Source: Bos javanicus (taxonomy: Eukaryota; Chordata; Mammalia; Artiodactyla; Bovidae). From it: DNA of 64,000 bases. Of this stretch, positions 56,810 through 64,000 are shown one piece after another (the first letter of the stretch is position 1; each line of letters begins with the position of its first letter). The DNA is taken from the NCBI RefSeq assembly GCF_032452875.1, contig NC_083878.1:53760878-53824877 (forward strand), read 5' to 3'. The position numbers were made by a program, and so were the translations under genes. Under the pieces are notes generated by a model. It made no database searches. It worked only from the letters and a program-made list of their open reading frames with translations, and was not told the origin of the DNA.

Positions 56810-56988
56810 TGCCTGCAGTGCAGGAGACCTGGATTCAATCCCTGAGTTGGGAAGATCCCCTGGAGAAGGAAATGGCAACCCACTCCAGTATCCTTGCCTG
56901 GAAAATCCCATGGACAGAGGAACCTGGCAGGCTACAGTCCATGGGGTTGCAAAGAGTCAGATATGACTGAGCGACTTCACTCACTTCA
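56810..56988 (+). mobile_element. Bov-tA SINE, 5'-truncated, 10-bp target-site duplication
   Basis: Starts within the head (TGCCTGCAGTGCAGGAGACC) and ends CGACTTCACTCACTTCA. CTTTAGAGTC at 56800-56809 and 56989-56998 shows that the 5' truncation occurred during insertion. Confidence 0.94.
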
Positions 56989-57009
56989 CTTTAGAGTCAG
57001 ACTAAAGTT

Positions 57010-57111
57010 TTCTACAATGTACTTTTACTGAAATATAGTTAATTTACAATGTTGTGTTAATTTCTATCATACAGCAAAGTGATTCAGTTATATGTGTGTG
57101 TGTGTATGTGT

Positions 57112-57162
<51 letters not shown>

Positions 57163-57345
57163 TATATTCTTTTCCATTATAATTTATCACAGGATAGTGA
57201 ACATAGTTTCCTGTGCTGTATAGTAGGGCATTGTTATTTATCCATTCTATATGTAATAGTTTGCGTCTGCTATTCCCAATCCCCCAACCCAATCTTCCAT
57301 AACCTGCCTCCCCCTTGGAAACCACAAGTCTGTTCCCAATGTAAA
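57010..57345 (-). mobile_element. L1 3' UTR, antisense
   Basis: TTTACTGAAATATAGTTAAT, CAGCAAAGTGATTCAGTTAT, a TG/TA tract, then GAACATAGTTTCCTGTGCTG and CCCCCTTGGAAACCAC: an L1 3' UTR only. Confidence 0.9.
57091..57175. repeat. (TG)n(TA)n microsatellite
   Basis: TG units followed by about 16 TA units and a CA stretch, the usual AT tract of this L1 3' UTR. Confidence 0.92.
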
Positions 57346-58012
57346 AGAGTCAGACTGTTTTTAACCCTGGCTGTGTCCTGATATAAGTGTATATATACAC
57401 TTATATTTATACCCTGATATTTATAAGTGTATAAATATCACTTATTTGCAGTGATATGTAAAAATTGAGAATGTTCTTAATCTCTCTGACATGAGTTTTC
57501 TCATCTGTAAAGTTTGATGGTAAGACTACTTCTCACACATTTCCTGTTCAACACAGTAATTCACAACTATTATGTGCTTAATAACATAATCATCCCTAGA
57601 AGTTGGCCTTTTTTAGGGAAGTTATTTATTTTCCCCTAGCTTACTTTCTCTGTTGAACAAATATTAAGTCATAGGAGAGAAAAACTTGTTTTTAGTCTGT
57701 TAAATTAAATTCTAGTACATAAAAATATCACACACACTCACAAAATCCTCCTTATGATAGTGTTGCTTTAACCTTCCTTCACCTACCATCTACATTAAAT
57801 ATATACATAGAATAATAAAAAAACTTATTGTAGTATAAATCATTATGTATATATAATTATTATGACAAGATGGGGAATAAGTGTGACCCAATACTGTGAA
57901 TACATAGCTTAGTAGAAAAACCATCTCAATTCTTTCTTACATAATTACTTTGCTCCCAGAACCTACTGGGTTCCTAAGAAAACATGAATTTTAATACAAT
58001 TTAGCCTGCATA
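57346..58012. other. Non-coding DNA
   Basis: A short inverted arrangement of AAGTGTATA near 57384-57432. Otherwise nothing recognised. Confidence 0.5.
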
Positions 58013-58240
58013 TGGACTTTACCAGTGGCTCAGTGGTAAAGACTTTGCTTGCAATGCAGGAGATGTAGGGTATGTGGGTTCGATCCCTGGGTCAGGAAGA
58101 TCCCTTGGAGGAGGGCATGGCAACCCACTCCAGTATTCTTGTTTGGAGAATCCCATGGACAGAAGAGCTGGGAAGACTACAGTCCATAGGGTCTCAAAGA
58201 GTTGGACACGACTGAAATGACTGAGAACACACACATGCAT
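58013..58240 (+). mobile_element. Bov-tA SINE, full length
   Basis: Plus-strand copy from TATGGACTTTACCAGTGGCT, with a ~10-base insertion before the B box (GTATGTGGGTTCGATCCC) and a CA-rich tail. Confidence 0.94.
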
Positions 58241-58289
58241 ACTCAGCGGGGTAGGGTGAATATTCTTCTGTCTTTTTTATTACTTTGGT

Positions 58290-58560
58290 GTTCTCCTTCC
58301 AGTTTTTCATTTCAACTTTACAGTCTAGTCTCAAATGATGTTATTCATTTGTCGATACCTTCAAATGGGCTTCTCAACTTACTTGGGGTAAAGGCCCAAA
58401 TCCTCCTTGTGGGCCACAAGAAAGGCCCTTCATAAACTCCTCCCACCCACCCAACTCCTCCTTTATCTTTCTGACTTTGTCTCCTGTCACTTCTCTTTGC
58501 TCATTCCATCCATGCTGGCATTCCTGCTAATCCCTGACTATATTTTAAACACAGAGAATT
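58290..58560 (+). mobile_element. L2 LINE fragment
   Basis: Sense L2: GGTAAAGGCCCAAATCCTCC, TCTTTCTGACTTTGTCTCCT, CTCATTCCATCCATGCTGGC. Decayed. Confidence 0.72.
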
Positions 58561-58619
58561 GATGGGTTTGTTTGTTTATTTTTATCTGTGATGTTTTTCT
58601 AATTAACTTTTTTTAAAAA

Positions 58620-60858
58620 ACAGCTTTATTTTTATTTTATTTTTTCAAAACTGTTTATTTTGTACTGGGGTATAACCATTTAACAATGTTGTGATTGTTT
58701 CAGCTGAACAGTAAAGGGACTCAGCCATACATGTACATGTATCCATTCTTCTCCAAACTCCCCTCCCATCCACACTGCCACATAACATTGAACAGAGTTT
58801 CATGTGCTCTATAGTATGTCCTTGTTTGCTATCCATTTTAAATGTAACAGAGTGCATATGCCCCTCCCAAACTCCCTAATTATCCTTTCCCACCATCCCT
58901 CCCACCAGCAATCATAAGTCTGTTCTCTAAGTCTGTGAGTCTCTTTCAGTTTTTTAAGTTCATCTGTATTATTTCTTTTTAGATTCCACATGTCATAGGA
59001 TGTCATAGGATAGTCTTCTCTGTCTGACTTACTTCACTCACTAAGACATTTTCTAGGTCCATCAATGTTGCTGCAAATGACATTATTTCATTCTTTCAAC
59101 GACTGAGTAATATTCCATTGTATAAATGTACCACATCTTTATCCATTCCTATTTTGATGCACATTTAGGTTGCTTTCAAGCCTTGGGTATTATAAAAAGT
59201 GCTTCAATGAATATTGGGGTGTACATATCCTTTCAGATCATTTTTTTCCCTCTGAATGTATGCCCAGGAGTAGGAATGCACATCATATAATAGTTCTATT
59301 TTTAATTGTTTTTAGGGAAATTCCATAGAGTTCTCCATGGTGGCCATACCAATTTACATTCCCACCAACAGTGTAGGAAGGTTCCCTTCCCTATGGATCT
59401 TCTCCAGCATTTTTTGTTTGTGATGTTTTTGATGATAGTCATTCTGATTGCTGTGAGGTGACATCTCATAGTTTTGATTTACATTTCTTTAATAATCAGT
59501 GATAATGAATAGCTTTTATGTGCCTCTTGGCCATCTGTATGTCTTCTTTGGAGAAGTATCTATTTAGGTCTTCTGCTCATTTTTTGAGAGTGTTGTTTAT
59601 TTTAATACTGTTAAGTGTCAAGAGCTAGTTGAACATTTTTGAGACTAGTTCTTTATCAGTGACATCATTTCTATACACTAACAACAGAAGATCAGAAAGG
59701 GAAATTCAAGAAACAATTCTATTTATCATTGCATCAAAAAATAAAATACCTAGGAATAAATTTATGTCAGGATACAAAAGAGTACAATACTCTCTTGTCT
59801 CTGAAACTATAAGAAACTGATGAAAAAGTCAAAGAAAACATAAACAGATGGAAAGATATACCATATTCCTACATTGGAAGAATCAAAACTATCAGAATGA
59901 TTATACTTCCCAAGGCAATCTACAGATTCAATGAATCCCTATCAAATGATTAGTGGCATTTTTCACAGAAATAGAGCAACAACAACGACAAAAATCTCAA
60001 ATTTTTATGGAGAAACAAAAAAACCCAAATAGCCAAAGAAATCTTGAGAAAGAAAAATGGAGTAGAAGAATCAGGCGCCCTGAATTCAGAATAAACTACA
60101 AAGCTACAGTCATCAACAAAGTATGGTACTGACACAAAAATAGAAATATAGATCAATGGAACAGGATAGAAAACCCAGAAATAAAAATGAATCTATGGTT
60201 AATTAATTTATGACAAAGGAGGCAACACTACACATTGCTGACTACTCAGTGAAGACGTTTCTCTTCAACAAATGTTGCTGGGAAAACGAAACACTTACAT
60301 GCAAGAAAAAAAAAATTAGTTCATTCTTTAACTCCATACATGAAAATAAGCTCAAAATGTATTAAAAGCCTAAATATGAGACTGCTAAGTCGCTTCAGTC
60401 CTGTCCGACTCTGCACAACCCCAAAGAAGGCAGACCACCAGGCTCCCCGTCCCTGGGATTCTCCAGGCAAGAACACTGGAGTGGGTTGCCATTTCCTTCT
60501 CCAGTGCATGAAAGTGAAAAATGAAAGTGAAGTTGTTCCGTCATGTCCAAACTTCAGCGACCCTGTGGACTGCAACCTTCCAGGATCCTCCATCCATGGG
60601 ATTTTCCAGGCAAGAGTACTGGAGTGGGGTGCCACTGCCTTCTCCGAAATATGAGACTGGATACTATTAAACTCATAGAGGAAAACATAGGCAGAACAAT
60701 CTCTGACATAAATTACAGAAATAGCTTGTTCAATTTGTCTCCCACAATAATGGAAATAAAAATAAATAAATGGTACCTGCTTAAAAGCTTTTGCAGAGCA
60801 AGGAAACAATAAGCAAAATGAAAAGACATCTATAGATAGGAAGTAAATATCTGCAATG
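58620..60858 (-). mobile_element. L1 with clean 5' inversion (twin priming)
   Basis: The antisense 3' UTR and ORF2 C-terminus (58620-59667) join head-on to sense ORF2 (59668-60858). The antisense part stops at sequence around GACATCATTT, and the sense part ends at AAATATCTGCAA, which lie next to each other in L1, so the inversion neither lost nor duplicated much sequence. ORF2 is broken by many stops. A Bov-A2 interrupts the sense arm. Confidence 0.88.
60385..60646 (-). mobile_element. Bov-A2 SINE with perfect 13-bp target-site duplication
   Basis: Minus-strand dimeric Bov-A2: CTAAGTCGCTTCAGTCCTGT, the linker GAAAGTGAAAAATGAAAGTG, ending CCACTGCCTTCTCCG. AAATATGAGACTG lies at 60372-60384 and 60647-60659, and the L1 reads through once it is removed. 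Confidence 0.96.
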
Positions 60859-61285
60859 TAACACAATCTCTGTGGCTTAAAGCAGCACAAGTTCATTTTA
60901 TTTCACTTTTGAAGTCAGAAACTCAAAAAGTGGGTGTTGGTAGCTGTGTTCTTTCTGGAGGTTCTTGGGAGTTCATTAACTTTTCTAACATCTAGCATCA
61001 CTCCTTGCTCTTCCGTTTATGGCTCAAAATCACATAGCATTTTCTCCTTCTGTTTTCATAATCACATTGCCTTCTCTCCAAATCTGACCCTCTTGCCTCT
61101 CTCTTAAAGTACCCTTACTTTTATATTGGGCTCTCCTGGGTAACCCAGAATACTGCCCATTGCAAATAGTTAACCTAATCATCCTGCAAAGTCAAGTTTC
61201 TTTTACCATGTTAGGTAACACAAACAGATTCTAGGAGTTAAAATATTGATACTTTGGGTACAGGCATTATTCTGTTTTCCACACT
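60859..61285 (-). mobile_element. MaLR/ERVL-like LTR, antisense (subfamily unsure)
   Basis: TCTGTGGCTTAAAGCAGCAC, TTCTTTCTGGAGGTTCTTGG and a closing GGCATTATTCTGTTTTCCAC follow the antisense order of an old mammalian LTR that starts at the L1 boundary. Confidence 0.55.
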
Positions 61286-61309
61286 CAATATGCCTCAGAT
61301 CAGATCAGA

Positions 61310-61957
61310 TCAGTCGCTCAGACTTGTCCGACTCTTTGCAACCACATGAATTACAGAACGCCAGGCCTCCCTGTCCATCACCAACTCCCGGAGTTCACGC
61401 AGACTCACGTCCATCGAGTCAGTGATGCCATCCAGCCATTTCATTCTCCTTCCCCTTCTCCTTCTGCCCCCAATCCCTCCCAGCATCAGAGTCTTTTCCA
61501 ATGAGTCAACTCTTCGCATGAGGTGGCCAAAGTACTGAAGTTTCAGCTTTAGAATCATTCCTTCCAAAGAACTCCCAGGGCTGATCTCCTTCAGAATGGA
61601 CTGGTTGGATCTCCTTGCAGTCCAAGGGACTCTCAAGAGTTTTCTCAAACACCACAGTTCAAAAGCATCAAATCTTCGGCGCTCAGCCTTCTTCACAGTC
61701 CAACTCTCACATCCATACATGACCACAGGAAAAACCATAGCCTTGACTAGACGAACCTTTGTTGGCAAAGTAATGTCTCTGCTTTTAAATACGCTATGTA
61801 GGTTGGTCATAACTTTTCTTCCAAGTAGTAAACGTCTTTTAATTTCATGGCTGTAGTCACCATCTGCAGTGATTTTGGAGCCCAGAAAAATAAAATCTGA
61901 CACTGTTTCCACTGTTTCCTCATTTATTTCCCATGAAGTGGTGGGACTGGATGCCAT
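61310..61957 (-). pseudogene. BovB ORF C-terminal part (215 codons open)
   Basis: The longest open BovB C-terminal frame here: FIFLGSKITADGDYSHEIKR, then the LWCLRKLLRVPWTARRSNQS region, then WLDGITDSMD near the natural end. Upstream, the YADD-coding stretch (near 62070) is present, but a TGA around 61986, where a Leu codon is expected, separates it. Confidence 0.9.
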
Positions 61958-62167
61958 GATCTTGGTTTTCTGAATGTTGAGCTTTCAGCCAACTTTTTCA
62001 TTCTCCACTTTCACTTTCATCAAGAGGCTTTTGAGTTCCTCTTCACTTTCTGCCATAAGGGTGGTGTCATCTGCATATCTGAGGTGATTGATATTTCTCC
62101 TGGCAATCTTGATTCCAGCTGTGTTTCTTCCAGTCCAACGTTTCTCATGATGTACTCTGCATATAAG

Positions 62168-62908
62168 TTAAATAAAGTTAAATAAACAGGGTGACAATAT
62201 ACAGCCTTGACGAACTCCTTTTCCTATTTGGAACAAGTCTGTTGTTCCATGTCCAGTTCTAACTGTTGCTTCCTGACCTCCATACAGATTTCTCAAGAGG
62301 CAGATCAGGTGGTCTGGTATTTCCATCTCTTTCAGAATTTTCCACAGTTTATTGTGATCCACAGAGTCAAAGGCTTTGACATAGTCAATAAAGCAGAAAT
62401 AGATGTTTTTCTGGAACTCTCTTGCTTTTTCCATGATCCAGTGGATGTTGGCAATTTGATCTCTGGTTCCTCTGCCTTTTCTAAAACCAGCTTGAACATC
62501 AGGAAGTTCACAGTTCACATACTGCTGAAGCCAGGCTTGGAGAATTTTGAGCATTACTTTGCTAGTGTGTGAAATGAGTGCAATTGTGTGGTAGTTTGAG
62601 CATTCTTTGGCATGGCCTTTCTTTGGGATTGGAATGAAAACTGACCTTTTCCAGTCCTGTGGCCACTGCTGAGTTTTCCAAATTTGCTGGCATATTGAGT
62701 GCCGCACTCTCACAGCATCATCTTTCAGGATTTGGAATAGCTCAACTGGAATTCCATCACCTCCACTAGCTTTGTTCATAGTGATGCTTTCTAAGGCCCA
62801 CTTGACTTCACATTCCAGGATGTCTGGCTCTAGGTCAGTGATCACACCATCGTGATTATCTGGGTCTGAAAATCTTTTTTGTACAGATCTTCTGTGTATT
62901 CTTGCCAC
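62168..62908 (-). pseudogene. BovB RT fingers and palm A region (246 codons open)
   Basis: Longest frame of the window. It holds the SITMNKASGGDGIPVELFQI block, GFRKGRGTRDQIANIHWIME, motif A FCFIDYVKAFDSVDH with its Asp, and RQGCILSPCLFN. It then terminates because a 10-base tandem duplication (AGTTAAATAA twice, 62166-62185) shifts the frame just before the YADD loop. The RT is therefore split into two non-functional pieces. No host gene is implied. Confidence 0.92.
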
Positions 62909-63407
62909 CTCTTCTTAATATCTCCTGTTTCTGTTAGGTCCATACCATTTCTGTCCTTTATCGAGCCCATCTTTGCATGAAATGTTCCTTTGGTATCTCT
63001 GATTTTCTTGAAGAGATCCCTAGTCTTTCCCATTCTGTTGTTTTCCTCTATTTCTTTGCATGGATCACTGAAGAAGGCTTTCTTATCTCTTCTTGCTATT
63101 CTTTGGAAGTCTGCATTCAGATGTTTATATCTTCCTTTTCTCCTTTGCTTTTCACTTCTCTTCTTTTCACCGCTATTTGTAAGGCCTCCCCAGACAGCCA
63201 GTTTGCTTTTTTGCATTTCTTTTCTATGGGAATGGTCTTGTTCCCTGTCTCTTGTACAATGTGACGAACCTCAGTCCATAGTTCATCAGGCACTCTATCT
63301 ATTAGATCTAAGCCCTTAAAGCTATTTCTCACTTCCACTGTATAATCATAAGGGATTTGATTTAGGTCATACCTGAATGGTCTAGTGGTTTTCCCTACTT
63401 TCTTCAA
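62842..63407 (-). pseudogene. BovB linker region between endonuclease and RT
   Basis: Two overlapping frames (63407-63117 and 63216-62842) with KKVGKTTRPFRYDLNQIPYD, lysine/arginine-rich RREVKSKGEKE, and NNRMGKTRDLFKKIRDTKGT. A frameshift lies in their overlap. This is the basic linker typical of BovB. Confidence 0.88.
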
Positions 63408-63701
63408 TTTAAGTCTGAGATTGGCAATAAGGAGTTCATGGTCTGAGCCACAGTCAGCTCCTGGTCTTGTTTTTGCTGACTGTATAGACCTTCTCTATCT
63501 TTGGCTGCAAAGAATATAATTAATCTGATTTCTGTGTTGACCATCTGGTGATGTCCATGTATAGAGTCTTCTCTTGTGTTGTTGGAAGAGGGTGTTTGTT
63601 ATGACCAGTGCATTTTTTTGGCAAAACTCTATTAGTCTTTGCCCTGCTTCATTTCATATTCCAAGGCCAAATTTGCCTGTTACTCCAGGTGTTTCTTGAC
63701 T

Positions 63702-63884
63702 TCATACTTTTGCATTCCAGGGCCCTATAATGAAACGGGCATCTTTTTTGGGTGTTAGTTCTAAAAGGTCTTGGAGGTCTTCATAGAACCATTCAACTTC
63801 AGCTTCTTCAGTGTTACTGGTTGGGGCATACACCTGGATTACTGTGATATTGAATGGTTTGCCTTGGAAATGAACAGAGATCAT
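63702..63884 (-). pseudogene. BovB APE-type endonuclease fragment, altered motif
   Basis: 60-codon frame matching the middle of the endonuclease: FNITVIQVYAPTSNTEEAEV, then FIIGPWNAKV. In APE-type endonucleases the last motif is G-D-x-N, with an acidic residue in the active site. Here Pro replaces Asp (codon CCC at ~63723-63725), so the endonuclease should be dead. A stop lies just downstream. Confidence 0.82.
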
Positions 63885-64000
63885 TCTGTCGTTTTTGAGA
63901 TTGCATGGAAGTACTGAATTTCAGACTCTTTTGTTGTCCATGATGGCCACTCCATCTCTTCTGAGGGATTCCTGCCCACAGTAGTAGATATAATGGTCAT

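Larger units (their letters stand above)
61296..64000 (-). mobile_element. Largest BovB LINE (2.7 kb, continues past the window)
   Basis: Minus-strand BovB with an (AGATC)n tail at 61296. Going upstream it includes the ORF C-terminus (61957-61310), RT (62908-62168), the linker (63216-62842 and 63407-63117) and part of the endonuclease (63884-63702). Domain order is as in intact BovB: endonuclease, linker, RT, C-terminus. Several frameshifts and a stop near 61986 disable it. Its 5' end is beyond 64000. Confidence 0.97.

Noticed and set aside
60321..60896. 191-codon minus-strand frame
   Set aside because: It passes through antisense L1, a Bov-A2 and L1 again. The open length is accidental.

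Overview
This is a bovid ruminant (cattle, sheep, goat or relative) nuclear genome window. It is packed with repeats diagnostic of that lineage: BovB (RTE-clade) LINEs, tRNA-Glu-headed Bov-tA SINEs, dimeric Bov-A2 SINEs, CHR-type cetartiodactyl SINEs and ruminant L1 3' ends. Older mammal-wide repeats lie beneath them (MIR, L2, MER5A, MaLR/ERVL-like LTRs, ancient L1). I find no host protein-coding gene, exon series, rRNA, true tRNA, CRISPR or operon. Every open reading frame I could interpret is a decayed retrotransposon reading frame or its antisense shadow. The species cannot be fixed from the sequence alone.

Layout. 0-10 kb: BovB copies (839-2361, 6420-6628, 6646-7915), an L1 with a Bov-A2 inside it (3456-4800), and an unclassified LTR-like tract (7916-9540). 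10-12.5 kb: one compound L1 insertion with an 11-bp target-site duplication, a tandem second L1 tail and a 5' inversion. 12.5-33 kb: mostly unique AT-rich DNA with L2, MIR, LTR, Bov-tA and BovB islands. 33-38 kb: a BovB nested in a CHR SINE, an ancient L1, a perfect 94-bp inverted repeat (36792-36885 / 37093-37186) and a run of Bov-tA copies. 38-42.6 kb: low-repeat DNA with MER5A and CHR-2, then an L1 interrupted by a plus-strand BovB. 43-54 kb: the densest nested region (L1, BovB, Bov-tA and a GC-rich unassigned segment). 54-61 kb: MaLR-like LTRs, Bov-tA and a cleanly 5'-inverted L1 holding a Bov-A2. 61.3-64 kb: the largest BovB, open at the window edge.

How the parts relate. BovB supplies the retrotransposition machinery, and Bov-tA and Bov-A2 carry BovB-derived 3' ends, so they are its parasites. 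L1 uses its own ORF2. L2 similarly mobilised MIR. By my own coordinates BovB covers about 12.3 kb (roughly 19%) in 14 segments, 11 of them on the minus strand. All copies seen are 5'-truncated or broken. The most noteworthy items are the perfect inverted repeat, the compound L1 insertion, two chimeric or composite retro-insertions and two segments I could not classify. I saw no evidence of a new functional gene system.
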